Assembly (NCBI GenBank): GCA_945900755.1
Contig: CAMDKS010000015.1
Coordinates: 1 to 64,000, forward strand
Length of the DNA stretch: 64,000 nucleotides
Reading direction: 5' to 3'
Origin: Bdellovibrio sp. ZAP7
GTDB lineage: Bacteria > Bdellovibrionota_B > Oligoflexia > Oligoflexales > RGVZ01
A program made the position numbers and the translations under genes. Under the pieces are notes generated by a model that saw only the letters and a program-made list of their open reading frames with translations, made no database searches and was not told the origin of the DNA. Below are positions 38,875 to 51,354 of this stretch, piece by piece. The first letter of the stretch is position 1. The number at the start of each line of letters is the position of its first letter.

Positions 38875-39240
38875 CTATTTTTTAGAATTAGTCGCGCCTG
38901 CTGTGCCACTCTGTATTCCCAATTTTAGTGATGCTGGTTTCCTTATATACATCCACCGCACACTAGCTAATAATAACAACACCATGAACACTACAACTTT
39001 GCCAACGGCCCCATAAACAGATTGAATGCCAATGGGAAGCGAGAGAATGAGCACCGCTCCTAGTGCTAGTAAACAACCCATATAAGTTACTTGTGCAACT
39101 TCATCCCGACGATCCACTCCCTTGAGACTTGAAAAGAGGCCCATGCTCCATAGGGCCCAAAAAACAAGAGGACCTACGTCCTGCGGACGGAAATCCGTGA
39201 ATAAGCTTTTTAAATCTAATAATAGAATTTCCCATTTCAT
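38875..39240 (-). CDS. membrane protein
   Basis: Hydrophobic segments; start placed at MKWEILLLDLK. Confidence 0.5.
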   Translation of the reverse strand: MKWEILLLDLKSLFTDFRPQDVGPLVFWALWSMGLFSSLKGVDRRDEVAQVTYMGCLLALGAVLILSLPIGIQSVYGAVGKVVVFMVLLLLASVRWMYIRKPASLKLGIQSGTAGATNSKK

Positions 39241-39372
39241 GACCTGATCCTCGCTTCTTGAGATCCCTATCGGCAGGCCCTCAAAAAACTTAACAGGCAA
39301 TGCTTGCCCATAGGTCGGTGGTGGGTTACGATGACAGTCAAATACACTTTCGCCACGAAGGAGATTCATGCC

Positions 39373-40461
39373 ATGACCCTGCACCCATGTGCTACAAGGC
39401 TTCGTCTATGTATCCAAACCATTTTGGTCCTGATTTCGGTTGAATCGCTCGTTTCAACGGCCTTTGCCGCAAAAACACGTGGAGAAATCGACAGTAATAA
39501 AAACAATAAGCTGACCAATGAACCCTCCGGAGTCCTATCCTTTGAAAAGCCTACGATTGATTTTGGGACTGTTAATCGTGGACAAAAAATGTCGGCGGTT
39601 TTCACGTTCACAAACATTGGAAAAGGCCCGTTAATCATTCAGGGCGTCCAGTCTTCCTGCGATTGCACAACAGTGACTCCGCAGAAGGGAAAGGTCTTTG
39701 GCCCTAACGAAACAGGAACTATTGAAGTTGTCTTTGACTCCAAAGATTATAGCGGCAAGGTTACTAAGGCCTTGACCGTCATCAGCAACGAGCGATCAAT
39801 GTCGGACAGGACCCTTTCCATCACCGCAACCGTCAACAGTGAGCTCGATGCCTCCCCACCTCTAGCAGATTTCGGTAAGGTCATTCCCAACCAATTGTCA
39901 CAGCAGACAATTCACCTCAAAAACAAAATGAAATCAGAATTGAAAATTGAGAAATTACGCTATAACTCAGAATTTCTAGACGTCGGATATACCAAGGAAG
40001 GATCTGATTACGCCATTTACGTCAAACTAAAACCCTCTGCTCCGATCGGTTTTTTCAAGGAAACAATTTGGATCGAAAACAATTCGACCGCACTTCCTGA
40101 AATGCCGATTCCCGTTAGGGCAACAATAGAAGCGCAAATTGCCGCAACGCCTGCCTATATTGAATTCGGTTCAATTGCCGTAACCGAAAAATCCGCACGG
40201 CAAGTTGCACTTTTATCGCTCGAAGGATTTGACGTCACAAGCAATCTCATTGAATTAAATTTAAACGGTCTAAAGTCAGATGATGGACAGGCTTTAATGG
40301 CGGTTCGGGTTGCACCTGCAAATAAAAATTCAAAAAATATTTCCTTGGAATTAATGAATCCGGGCGGAAAATCTGGGAATGTTCACGGTAAGATTACGCT
40401 ACTTACGACAAATCCCCAGCAGAAGAATGTCACGCTTGATTTCTACGCCTTCTTTCGTTAA
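39373..40461 (+). CDS. DUF1573 domain-containing exported protein
   Basis: PTIDFGTVNRGQKMSAVFTFTNIGKGPLIIQGVQSSCDCTTVTP. Confidence 0.85.
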   Translation: MTLHPCATRLRLCIQTILVLISVESLVSTAFAAKTRGEIDSNKNNKLTNEPSGVLSFEKPTIDFGTVNRGQKMSAVFTFTNIGKGPLIIQGVQSSCDCTTVTPQKGKVFGPNETGTIEVVFDSKDYSGKVTKALTVISNERSMSDRTLSITATVNSELDASPPLADFGKVIPNQLSQQTIHLKNKMKSELKIEKLRYNSEFLDVGYTKEGSDYAIYVKLKPSAPIGFFKETIWIENNSTALPEMPIPVRATIEAQIAATPAYIEFGSIAVTEKSARQVALLSLEGFDVTSNLIELNLNGLKSDDGQALMAVRVAPANKNSKNISLELMNPGGKSGNVHGKITLLTTNPQQKNVTLDFYAFFR

Positions 40462-41915
40462 TGAACCAGCAGGTTTCCTAGAAGTGCAATCTTATTGCCA
40501 GCGGTAATCTTTACCGGCAGGGTTTTACCAAGTAAATTCCCTGCGGCTTGAACTCGAACGGTTCTAAATTCTGTAGTTTTTCCAACCCAAAGTCCTGGGT
40601 ATTTTCTGCTTTCGTAAATAAAAAGCACGTCTTGATTTGTGCCAATATCAGCGTTCACCCATTCCATCGTAATTTTATCTTGAGCTGCGTTCAAGCGTGC
40701 GAGACGCTGGACTTTTATTTCTTCTGGAACCTGCTCTAGAAATCTGGCTGCGGCCGTACCTTTGCGAGGCGAGTAAACAAAGGCATAAACAAAACTATAG
40801 CGAACTCTCTCGATGAGGCGAAGCGTATCCTCAAACTCTGCTTCCGTTTCCCCAGGAAAACCAACAATCAAATCGGTACTAATCGCCATCCCAGGCACAG
40901 CTTCCCGCAGCCACCGAACCCGCTCCAAATAGGTGTCCACAGTTACTTTACGCTTCATTCGATCAAGAGTTCGGTCACTTCCTGCTTGAACAGGTAGATG
41001 AATGTGGCGACCAAGTTTAGGTTGCTCTGCAAATAATTGCGCAAGCGGCTGGGTGAAATCATGGGGATTTGACGTCGTAAACCGGACTCGCTCAACACCC
41101 TCAATACTGGCCACCGATTTTAGAAGGTCCACAAATGGGCCCCCATCATCAGGCACTTCATCAATTCCCAAAAGGTCAAGACCATAGCTATTAACATTTT
41201 GGCCTAGAAGCGTTATTTCTCGGGCTCCCGTGCTAACCATGTACTCGACCTCCCGCAGAACATCGGCCTTCGTTCGGCTAATCTCGCGGCCGCGTGTAAA
41301 TGGCACGACGCAGAAAGTACAAAAATTATTGCAACCCTGAATGATATTTACAAATCGCGTCACCTCTGGTCTCCCAGAAATGGAGGGAATATGTAAAGGG
41401 GGAAAATTTGATCGCAGGCTCTCAGGCGAGTGCTGGACTGGACTTTCCTCAATCTCCGTATGACGATCAAAGCCAATGGCAACGGTGGACTCGCCGGAGG
41501 TGCGATTTTCTAAGAGTAGCCGAGGCAATTCATCCAATTTACCTGGACCGATTAAAACATCAATTTGCGGTGCAAGTGCAATCAGTTTCTTACCATCAGC
41601 TTGTGCGACACAGCCGGTAACAGCAATTTTAAGATTAGGATTTGATTCTTTAAGTTGATTAAGAACTCCCAGCCGACTTAAAACTTTGTGACGAGCATTT
41701 TCGCGAATATGGCAGGTATTCAGCAGCACTAAATCCGCAGCTTCTGCTCCCGCAACCGTCAGTTCATAATTGTTTGCCTCAAGGATTGCTAGCATTCGTT
41801 CACTATCGGCCACGTTCATTTGACAGCCCCAGGTTTCGATATGTACCTTGCGCTTGGAGCCTATGACTGGACTAGAAATTTCAGTTTGAGATGAGATCAT
41901 ATACAAAACACCCAA
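40458..41915 (-). CDS. miaB: tRNA-2-methylthio-N6-dimethylallyladenosine synthase
   Basis: ETWGCQMNVADSERM, QGCNNFCTFCVVPFTRGRE radical SAM, TRAM C-terminus. Confidence 0.95.
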   Translation of the reverse strand: MGVLYMISSQTEISSPVIGSKRKVHIETWGCQMNVADSERMLAILEANNYELTVAGAEAADLVLLNTCHIRENARHKVLSRLGVLNQLKESNPNLKIAVTGCVAQADGKKLIALAPQIDVLIGPGKLDELPRLLLENRTSGESTVAIGFDRHTEIEESPVQHSPESLRSNFPPLHIPSISGRPEVTRFVNIIQGCNNFCTFCVVPFTRGREISRTKADVLREVEYMVSTGAREITLLGQNVNSYGLDLLGIDEVPDDGGPFVDLLKSVASIEGVERVRFTTSNPHDFTQPLAQLFAEQPKLGRHIHLPVQAGSDRTLDRMKRKVTVDTYLERVRWLREAVPGMAISTDLIVGFPGETEAEFEDTLRLIERVRYSFVYAFVYSPRKGTAAARFLEQVPEEIKVQRLARLNAAQDKITMEWVNADIGTNQDVLFIYESRKYPGLWVGKTTEFRTVRVQAAGNLLGKTLPVKITAGNKIALLGNLLVH

Positions 41916-41921
41916 TATAAA

Positions 41922-43451
41922 TTATCGACGATTCTTTTTTCGTGCGTCTTTAACGGCTTTGCGTAGTTTTTTTTGTTTGTCGCGGTCTATGACCTTCGGT
42001 AGCGCAATGGCTCCACCAAACATATCACCCATGCCTGCAGGCATGCCGCCGCCGCCCATCATGCCTTGAGCCGCTTTACGCAGCTGATTGAGCTGCCCCA
42101 TGCCACCCATGCCTGGAATTTTGCCGAGTAACCCACCGAGACCTTTACCCATCATGCCCATCATTTGCCGCATGGACTTAAACTTCTTGAGAAGATCATG
42201 GATGTCTTTTGTTTTGGTACCGCTACCTTTTGCGATTCGTCGAACGCGGCCTTCATTGAAAACGCTCGGATTTATCCGTTCTTGCTCAGTCATGGAATCA
42301 ATGATGGCTTTGATTTTTACCAGCTCGCCGTCATCAAATTTGGCATCTTTCGGAATTAATCCCTGAATTGGAAGCTTTGCCATAACATCTTTTAGGGAGC
42401 CCATTTGCTGAATCATCGAAAGCTGTTGATAGAAGTCTTTAAAGGTAAACTGACCATCTAACATTTTCATCATCTCAGCTTCTTTATCGCCGGTATGAAC
42501 TCTGTCAAAGTCTTCCATCAATCCAACTACGTCACCCATCCCGAGAATTCGGCTGGCAAGACCCTCTGGACGAAACTCTTCAAGACGAGCCAAATCTTCG
42601 CCCATTCCAAGAAACTTTAGCGGCTTTCCCGTAACGCGGCGAATACTTAGCGCTGCACCGCCTCTAGTATCGCCATCAAGTTTTGTCATAATGACGCCAG
42701 AAATATCTAGGCGATCATTAAAGGATTTTGCGGTGGTAACGGCATCCTGCCCCATCATCGCATCACAAACAAAGAAAATATTATCTGGTTTTGCCCGAGC
42801 CTTGATCTCATCAAGCTCCGCCATCAACTCACTGTCAATCGTCAAACGACCTGCAGTATCCAGAATGACCACATCACAATCTAACTCAAAGGCCTTAAGC
42901 TGAGCCTTCTCACATATCTCTTGGGGTTTTGCCCCCTCGATGTGGAAAACTGGAATATTCAATTTTTTGCCCAGAACTTTTAACTGTTCAACAGCGGCGG
43001 GTCGATAAATATCCGCGGCCACGAGCAAGGGCTTGCGCTTATGTTTTGTTATCAAATAATGAGCGAGTTTACCGGTTGTCGTTGTTTTACCGCTTCCCTG
43101 CAAACCCACCATCATTATGGTGGTTGGACGATTGACAGCAAATTGAATGGTTGCATCGTGAGCCCCCATTAGGGATTCCAACTCGGTCTTACAAATTTGA
43201 ACAAAGTGATCCGCAGGCGTCACACGCACGCGCTGAGCGCCAGAACCCGCACGGAGATTGACCGCAGTACCGAGTGCTTCCGCCTTCACCTTGGCCAGAA
43301 AATCCTTAGCCACACCGTACTCAACATCGGCTTCAAGTAGACTTTTACGAATTTCGCCAATCGCTTCATCAATATTTGCTTCTGACAGATTGGCCTTGCC
43401 GGTCAATTTTTGACGGGCAACGCGAAAACCGCCACTTAAAATATCTAGCAT
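41922..43451 (-). CDS. ffh: signal recognition particle protein Ffh
   Basis: GLQGSGKTTTTGKLA, DTAGRL, TKLDGDTRGGAALSI, Met-rich M domain. Confidence 0.97.
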   Translation of the reverse strand: MLDILSGGFRVARQKLTGKANLSEANIDEAIGEIRKSLLEADVEYGVAKDFLAKVKAEALGTAVNLRAGSGAQRVRVTPADHFVQICKTELESLMGAHDATIQFAVNRPTTIMMVGLQGSGKTTTTGKLAHYLITKHKRKPLLVAADIYRPAAVEQLKVLGKKLNIPVFHIEGAKPQEICEKAQLKAFELDCDVVILDTAGRLTIDSELMAELDEIKARAKPDNIFFVCDAMMGQDAVTTAKSFNDRLDISGVIMTKLDGDTRGGAALSIRRVTGKPLKFLGMGEDLARLEEFRPEGLASRILGMGDVVGLMEDFDRVHTGDKEAEMMKMLDGQFTFKDFYQQLSMIQQMGSLKDVMAKLPIQGLIPKDAKFDDGELVKIKAIIDSMTEQERINPSVFNEGRVRRIAKGSGTKTKDIHDLLKKFKSMRQMMGMMGKGLGGLLGKIPGMGGMGQLNQLRKAAQGMMGGGGMPAGMGDMFGGAIALPKVIDRDKQKKLRKAVKDARKKNRR

Positions 43452-43611
43452 TTTATAGCTCCTTAATTAGCGAAAATTGCAATAATCTCCACGGGTAAAG
43501 AGCGTATAGTTGGATTCCCAAAAATCGTCAAGACAAAGGGATCCCGCCCGACGGAGGAAATCTATTGGATCACTGTAATTACAGATAGATACATGATTTT
43601 TTAAATTCACT

Positions 43612-45165
43612 CTACCACGATTTGATAGTGTGCCGTTGATTGGTGCCCCACCCAAGTTCGCCGGTGGATTTTGGGCCGGCCTTTTCGTCTTGTTCTTCGG
43701 CATCGAGGGGATTTGCAGGCAAGGCGTGAACAGTATATTTGTATTGTCCTTCGGGAAGCCGCAGTAATTTCGTCTGTCCATTATCGATAACGAATTCGGT
43801 TTCGGAGCTCAATGACTGAATCAGGTATTTAGATAGGGCTGCGGACTCTGTCCCAGCTATCGCATCATGATCGTAAACAAAGCCGCACTCCAAATGGAAG
43901 CCTTTTCCTGTCAATTTCATTCCATCAGCAATTTGCAGGAGACTTCTCGAAGCACTAAATAAGGGATGCCAACATATTTCCGTCTGAACAAGAGTGTCAA
44001 CTATGTTTTGGGTTTGAGCTTCGGCGAGTTCTTGAACTCGTCTAGCCGCAGAATTTTTTCTATGGCGAACGAGTCTTTTCGGAGCCTCGTCTTGTTCTGA
44101 ACGACCGAGAAATTTTTTAGCCGTGTCCATAAGTTTTTGGGAGACAGCTACATCTGGCGCGATGGTGATGCGTAAGGGCTGTCGAGGCACATCAAGAGCC
44201 CTGCCAGGAATAGATTCTAGAGGAATCTTAATGCTAATTGTACCGGCCAAACTTGTTTCTTCGTACAATTCACGAAGTAGAGCTAGTTCTTGTATTCCTT
44301 TGGCAAGTCCATACAATGCGGCTTCCTGTCGAAGGGACGCTTGACCAGAGCAAACGGCCTGTTGCCAACGAAGTGACGTCATAACTACCGGCAGCTCTTC
44401 AGGAATACTGAATTTAAGGACCCGACAAAACTTCAAATAGGCTTCCTCAGGTGACGACTCTGCCGCAATTCTAGCAAGCGTCGTGACAACTCCCGATCGT
44501 CGAGCTAGGATGTATGGCTGACGACTCCACTTTTGAATCATTACTTTTTGAAACTGCTCAGTTGCGGTCATGGCCTCTTCCGGCTGCATCGACGCAAGTC
44601 GACACTTTGCCTCTTTTGCCCCAAACTCTAGCGACGTGCAATCTGGAACCAGTTGTTTCATGGCCGCCAAAATTGTATTCTGGAGGAGAACGACTTGTGC
44701 CTCATCCACGAGTATTGTATTTTCGGTCAAGAGTTGATCGTCACCACTAATTTGCGCTACGCATAGAGCATCTTTTAGCGCTTTGTTAATTTCTAGACCT
44801 GAAAGTTTTGTCTCAGAATCTTCTACGGAAGCGAGCACTAACTGGTCGCCTTCTTCTTCGAAGGCTAGATCATAACTTTGTCCGAGGACGCCTAGAGTTG
44901 CGCCGAAAACAAATCTTTGGTCTGCGCATGATTTTGCGCCAAATCGCAAATTTGACAGCGTAGCCTTCTGAGAGGTTATATTGATCCAAACATGATTGGC
45001 TTGGCTTCGGTGCACGACTATAGGTTTGGGTCCAACGACAGTAATGCTTGGATTAGGTTTTAGGCTCTTGCAGGCGTTTACCACCAAACATAAGCTAAAT
45101 AAAATTGGAACTATTGGAAATTTATAGACGCTCAATTTTCTGAACGGAAAATTCGACTTTTTCAT
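43612..45165 (-). CDS. hypothetical lipoprotein
   Basis: Signal with VNAC lipobox; 517 aa. Confidence 0.6.
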   Translation of the reverse strand: MKKSNFPFRKLSVYKFPIVPILFSLCLVVNACKSLKPNPSITVVGPKPIVVHRSQANHVWINITSQKATLSNLRFGAKSCADQRFVFGATLGVLGQSYDLAFEEEGDQLVLASVEDSETKLSGLEINKALKDALCVAQISGDDQLLTENTILVDEAQVVLLQNTILAAMKQLVPDCTSLEFGAKEAKCRLASMQPEEAMTATEQFQKVMIQKWSRQPYILARRSGVVTTLARIAAESSPEEAYLKFCRVLKFSIPEELPVVMTSLRWQQAVCSGQASLRQEAALYGLAKGIQELALLRELYEETSLAGTISIKIPLESIPGRALDVPRQPLRITIAPDVAVSQKLMDTAKKFLGRSEQDEAPKRLVRHRKNSAARRVQELAEAQTQNIVDTLVQTEICWHPLFSASRSLLQIADGMKLTGKGFHLECGFVYDHDAIAGTESAALSKYLIQSLSSETEFVIDNGQTKLLRLPEGQYKYTVHALPANPLDAEEQDEKAGPKSTGELGWGTNQRHTIKSW

Positions 45166-45628
45166 GTAGTCCTCCGACCTCAGGATTGCTGGCCTCTACG
45201 GTCCAAGCAGCTGGCTGCGACATTCGCAACACATGACGAGATATCTCAACGCCATCAGCATTCTCAGAAATCAGAGTTACGTCTTTAAGACCAGCACTAG
45301 TCTTCATTAGAGTATTCGCCCAAAGGTATAGGGACGGATCTGTAACAAAATCGCGACTTAATTCAATTCGGCCAGATTCTGCTGTCAGAACTGATCCCGC
45401 CAAGCGGTCAAGATCTTTTACCGGACTAAAGGCTCCGAAGGTGACACCATCAATCTCAACGACCATTGACGTAATTTTATTTGAAAAACTAGCAGGCAAC
45501 CGCTCTGTTGCAACCATAGGAACTAATAATAGACCCAGCAAACATAGATTTGCGACTCTAACTACTTTGCTAGACTTATACTCTGTAATGAAGTTCCGCA
45601 TATTGCGCACGACATTTCCCCATCCCAT
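45122..45628 (-). CDS. hypothetical exported protein
   Basis: 168 aa ORF overlapping the start of the next gene on the same strand. Confidence 0.5.
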   Translation of the reverse strand: MGWGNVVRNMRNFITEYKSSKVVRVANLCLLGLLLVPMVATERLPASFSNKITSMVVEIDGVTFGAFSPVKDLDRLAGSVLTAESGRIELSRDFVTDPSLYLWANTLMKTSAGLKDVTLISENADGVEISRHVLRMSQPAAWTVEASNPEVGGLHEKVEFSVQKIERL

Positions 45629-45766
45629 TTAAATTCTTCTATTACTATTAAATATAACACTGACTGAAACGAATTACTAGACTCCAAAACAAAAACTTAA
45701 GCGCCCTTTATTTAATCGACCTCTGACTCTCTTCAAATCAGAGACTGAGGAGGTATCGGATGCTGT

Positions 45767-46150
45767 TTAGGAAAGTTTAGCGATGGCTTCAATTTCAACA
45801 TTCACATCACGGGGTAAACGGGCGACTTCGACGGTCGCGCGAGCAGGATAAGGCTGTGGAAAGTAGGTCCCATAGATCTCGTTAACGACCGAAAATGAGT
45901 TCATATCTTTCAAGAAAATTGTTGTTTTCACAACATCGGCCAGAGTTCCGCCTGCGGCTTCGATAATGGCCTTAAGATTTTCCAAAACTTTTTTTGTTTC
46001 GTCCGCGACTCCGGTCCGAATTAGCTCCCCTGACTTTGGGTCGAGGGGGATTTGACCCGATACAAAAAGTAGGTCCCCAGCTCGAACAGCTTGGGAATAG
46101 GGGCCTATAGCGGCTGGAGCATTGGCGGTTTGAATGATTTGTTTTTTCAT
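45767..46150 (-). CDS. ridA: RidA family protein
   Basis: ANAPAAIGPYSQAVRAGDLLFVSGQIPLDPKSG, PYPARATVEVARLPRDVNVEIEAIA. Confidence 0.94.
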   Translation of the reverse strand: MKKQIIQTANAPAAIGPYSQAVRAGDLLFVSGQIPLDPKSGELIRTGVADETKKVLENLKAIIEAAGGTLADVVKTTIFLKDMNSFSVVNEIYGTYFPQPYPARATVEVARLPRDVNVEIEAIAKLS

Positions 46151-46357
46151 TTAAAATCCTCAGACGATAGTATTCTTGAAAAAGTGAATTCGATAGTTAC
46201 TTTGCGGGTGAAAGATTACTTGGTACAAATGAAATAACAATACTTTTCTTAAGTTATAAATGGCAGTTGTAATTGGTGCGTGTTGTTTCTATACTATTCA
46301 GTCTGTACACTTTATAATCAATAGTTGCCGTTGCACAATTCTCACCGAGGTTCACCA

Positions 46358-47155
46358 GTGTTACAATTCCCGCAGATAGATCCCGTCATTATCGGCCTAG
46401 GCCCCATCCAGCTGCGTTGGTACAGCTTAATGTACGTGATTGGCTTGACGGCCTGCTATTATTTTCTTCGCGACGCATCTCGCAAAGGTCGGCTTATGCT
46501 TGATGAACAGCAGGTTGAGTCAGTTATGTTGTATGGATTAATCGGGATGATTCTTGGCGCGCGTTTGGCTTATGTTTTTGTCTATAACTTTGATCACTAC
46601 TCGACGCATCCGGAAGAGATTTTAGCGACCTGGAAAGGCGGTTTATCCTTTCATGGTGCGATTACGGGCATTGGCCTATCCCTTTTATTGTTTGCTCGTA
46701 AAAACAAAAAGAGTTTTTTGAATATTACGGATCATATTTCAACCATCGCTCCTATTGGACTTGCCTTTGGGCGAATTGGGAATTTTATCAATGGCGAGCT
46801 ATGGGGACGCATTACAGATTCACCGGTTGGGATGATTTTTCCTGATGGTGGTCCCTTCCCACGGCACCCATCACAACTCTACGAATCCTTTTTTGAGGGA
46901 TGGGTTCTCTTGGGCATTATGTGGCTCATTTATCGTTCGAAGCCTCGCACGGGCGTCCTGTCGGCATTCTTTTTAATTCTATACGCCACGTTTCGATTCT
47001 TCATTGAATTTTTCCGTGAACCAGATTCGCAATTGGGTACAATTTTTGGACCCTTCAGTATGGGGCAAATCCTTTGTGCTCTCATGTGGCTGATCGGAGG
47101 AATTATTCTTACGGTATCCCTAAATTCAGATCAGGATAAGGTGTCTCAGGCTTAA
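46358..47155 (+). CDS. lgt: prolipoprotein diacylglyceryl transferase
   Basis: GARLAYVFVYNFDHY, WKGGLSFHGAITG, GRIGNFINGELWGR; GTG start preferred. Confidence 0.95.
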   Translation: MLQFPQIDPVIIGLGPIQLRWYSLMYVIGLTACYYFLRDASRKGRLMLDEQQVESVMLYGLIGMILGARLAYVFVYNFDHYSTHPEEILATWKGGLSFHGAITGIGLSLLLFARKNKKSFLNITDHISTIAPIGLAFGRIGNFINGELWGRITDSPVGMIFPDGGPFPRHPSQLYESFFEGWVLLGIMWLIYRSKPRTGVLSAFFLILYATFRFFIEFFREPDSQLGTIFGPFSMGQILCALMWLIGGIILTVSLNSDQDKVSQA

Positions 47156-47666
47156 ACCCTAGGGAACAAGCAAAAGCAATGCCCATGGCATCACTAGCAT
47201 CGAATGGCAAACGGCCTTTATTAAACCCCATGATTGCTTGAAGTGCTTGGTACACCTGCTCTTTGGTGGCGGCACCATTTCCTGCAACGATTCGTTTAAC
47301 CTCAGCGGGAGTGATTTCACGCACGGGAACTTTATGTCGTCCGACTGCAGAGATCAGGGCACCTCGGGCTTCACTGAGTTTAATCGTAGAGGAGGGGTTG
47401 ACGCCTTGAAAAACCTTTTCGATTCCAACGAGATTTGGCTGTAATTCGCTGATGAGGCCATAGAATGCGTCATGGATTTCAAAGATTCGTTCGTGCATCG
47501 CAAGATTCGTGGAAGCTCGGACGACACCTGCATCGGCAACGATCCAGTCTTTCGGTGAGCGTGGCACTAGTTTTTTGGCATCCATAACCGCAAAGCCTAT
47601 GACACGGCTGCCTGGATCAATACCTAAAATTCTCGGAAAGCGGCTCATCGTCATTTTTATTTCCAA
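47109..47666 (-). CDS. ruvC: Holliday junction endodeoxyribonuclease RuvC
   Basis: ILGIDPGSRVIGFAV, VGIEKVF, DASDAMGIA. Confidence 0.95.
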   Translation of the reverse strand: MEIKMTMSRFPRILGIDPGSRVIGFAVMDAKKLVPRSPKDWIVADAGVVRASTNLAMHERIFEIHDAFYGLISELQPNLVGIEKVFQGVNPSSTIKLSEARGALISAVGRHKVPVREITPAEVKRIVAGNGAATKEQVYQALQAIMGFNKGRLPFDASDAMGIAFACSLGFKPETPYPDLNLGIP

Positions 47667-47686
47667 TTTTATTCACTATTGAATAA

Positions 47687-49515
<1,829 letters not shown>

Positions 49516-49518
49516 AGT

Positions 49519-49950
49519 ATGTTAGGCCATCTAACATTTTTCAATATTTTCGTAGCCGCACTTGGTGGGGCTTGCTTCGGAATACTGTTCAGGATTCCTG
49601 CACGCTATTTTGTACATTCGACTATTTTGGCCATGATTGCAAAATTGGGTACTGGAGCCTTGGCTGAAGGATCACATATTGGCTTCGCCACGTTTATCAG
49701 TGCATTTGTCGTGTGTTCGATCAGTCACATATTTGCTCGAACGACGGGCAAACCCGCGCAAATCTTTCTAATTCCTGGAATCATGTTTTTAGTGCCCGGA
49801 ACCAGCATTTACAAAGCCTTTTCGGGCGCGATGACAGGAGATTTCGACACTGCCATGACGCTCTCGGCGCAAGCGATTGTTGTGACAGTATCCATCTCGT
49901 TTGCGTTGCTGCTTGCCAATTGGATCGTCCCAAGTCGCAAAAGTTTATAG
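49519..49950 (+). CDS. threonine/serine exporter, ThrE C-terminal-type subunit
   Basis: IPGIMFLVPGTSIYKAFSGAMTGDFDTA, adjacent to the N-terminal subunit. Confidence 0.8.
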   Translation: MLGHLTFFNIFVAALGGACFGILFRIPARYFVHSTILAMIAKLGTGALAEGSHIGFATFISAFVVCSISHIFARTTGKPAQIFLIPGIMFLVPGTSIYKAFSGAMTGDFDTAMTLSAQAIVVTVSISFALLLANWIVPSRKSL

Positions 49951-49951
49951 G

Positions 49952-50668
49952 TTACAAACTAACGCCGAACGACACTGTGACTTCACGTTCGAACGGTGCT
50001 TTTTTAGGAAATTTGTAAAGAAAGAGGCTATATTCGGCCATAAAGAACGTCGACGAGCTTAGTTTAATACCTGCTCCGCCTCCGAGTGTTGGCTTATAGG
50101 TGATTGGGCTAACAAATTTTACGGCAGGCTCCCCCACCACTTCTTTGGTCATTTCTCGTTGCGTTGCGACAACGCCGGCTTTGGCCCGAAGAATAAAAAT
50201 CCAAAATCCTGGGTCAATCACTAACACGGCGGTACCTTTTCTCTGAGTCTCGGTAAGTTTCACCTCTTTATCGGGCGTAGATGTGTCCATATCGAGGTCT
50301 TTTTGGTAATCGATTTCTCCGTAGTCATCCACAGCCTGACTAGTTTTAGACGTTGTAATTAGTTCATTTGTACCGATTCCGGCTTGAAGTTTCATAAGAC
50401 TAAAAAACCCAAGAGACCCACGAACACCGTAGGTGGTGCGTTGCTTTACCACTTCTGTTTCTGAAGCTGCGCCACCGCTTGCTGTTTTTTTGCCTGCTTT
50501 ATTTGGTTTTATTTCTTTTTTCGAGCTTACGGTTGCAAAGGGCTCTATGCTTATTCGAGCTTGTGCAAGGGTAGACATCCCAAACAAAAGGGTGAATGCG
50601 CAGGCTCGAATTAGTTTACAATTTAACATTTGCCGATCTCCTCTATAAGTTAGAGTCATGATCGGCAA
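49952..50668 (-). CDS. hypothetical outer-membrane-like protein
   Basis: Signal peptide, beta-rich C-terminal pattern ending EREVTVSFGVSL. Confidence 0.5.
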   Translation of the reverse strand: MPIMTLTYRGDRQMLNCKLIRACAFTLLFGMSTLAQARISIEPFATVSSKKEIKPNKAGKKTASGGAASETEVVKQRTTYGVRGSLGFFSLMKLQAGIGTNELITTSKTSQAVDDYGEIDYQKDLDMDTSTPDKEVKLTETQRKGTAVLVIDPGFWIFILRAKAGVVATQREMTKEVVGEPAVKFVSPITYKPTLGGGAGIKLSSSTFFMAEYSLFLYKFPKKAPFEREVTVSFGVSL

Positions 50669-50760
50669 AAATTCCTTTAACTTTAGGCCATTACTAGATT
50701 TGCGTGTGGTTAGCTACTCACATCCCGTGATGGTACGTTCACAAAAAATTGGTTTTTCCT

Positions 50761-51303
50761 TTAAAACATCATGACATCTTCGACTACAGCTTCATCCGGC
50801 AGCCCACCGATATATTTCCGAATAATAGCTCGTTCGCTCTGCATGGTTGTCAATTTAAGCATGGTTTCACCCACTTTGGTTAGTTGTTCTGCGGTTGGAT
50901 TTGATCCTAGCTCAATTTTAGCGACCAACCAGGCACCCATTACTTTTCCAATATTTTCCATTTGCTGTCGAATAGCATCTTGAAACTGCAACGCTCCAAT
51001 AATTGGCATGAGTACATCATTGACGCTTCGATGTTCTTTAATGAGACTTGACAGAGCTGTAATTAATTTATTTAGGGTAACACCTGAGCCCTTTGGGCCT
51101 AGCTCGGATAAAGCGCTGTCAACTTTCTTCAACGCCGCCTGCGTGTCGGTGGACATTTTTGAGATCCTACTTGAGTCCTTCAGGAGAATATCAATGATGC
51201 TTGAGATCGTTCTTACAGCCTCATCACTATCTTCGATGCATTTATTCATAATATTTTTTGAGAAAGTTACCATAGTTTCGAAATATGCAGCTTGAATTGT
51301 CAT
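50761..51303 (-). CDS. CheZ-like chemotaxis protein (putative)
   Basis: Helical protein with LQFQDAIRQQ (D-x3-Q) and C-terminal acidic/hydrophobic EAVVEDVMMF. Confidence 0.5.
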   Translation of the reverse strand: MTIQAAYFETMVTFSKNIMNKCIEDSDEAVRTISSIIDILLKDSSRISKMSTDTQAALKKVDSALSELGPKGSGVTLNKLITALSSLIKEHRSVNDVLMPIIGALQFQDAIRQQMENIGKVMGAWLVAKIELGSNPTAEQLTKVGETMLKLTTMQSERAIIRKYIGGLPDEAVVEDVMMF

Positions 51304-51354
51304 GGACGGCCTCTTTTTTGCTGGCTCAATATTTTTGCGGTAGATTAGTCTCGT

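Noticed and set aside
43467-43781. 104-aa ORF between ffh and the lipoprotein gene
   Set aside because: Mostly overlaps the 3' end of the 517-aa lipoprotein gene in another frame; no supporting motif
45721-45743. CTCTGA...TCAGAG inverted repeat downstream of ridA as a terminator
   Set aside because: Only 6 bp and no adjacent T tract
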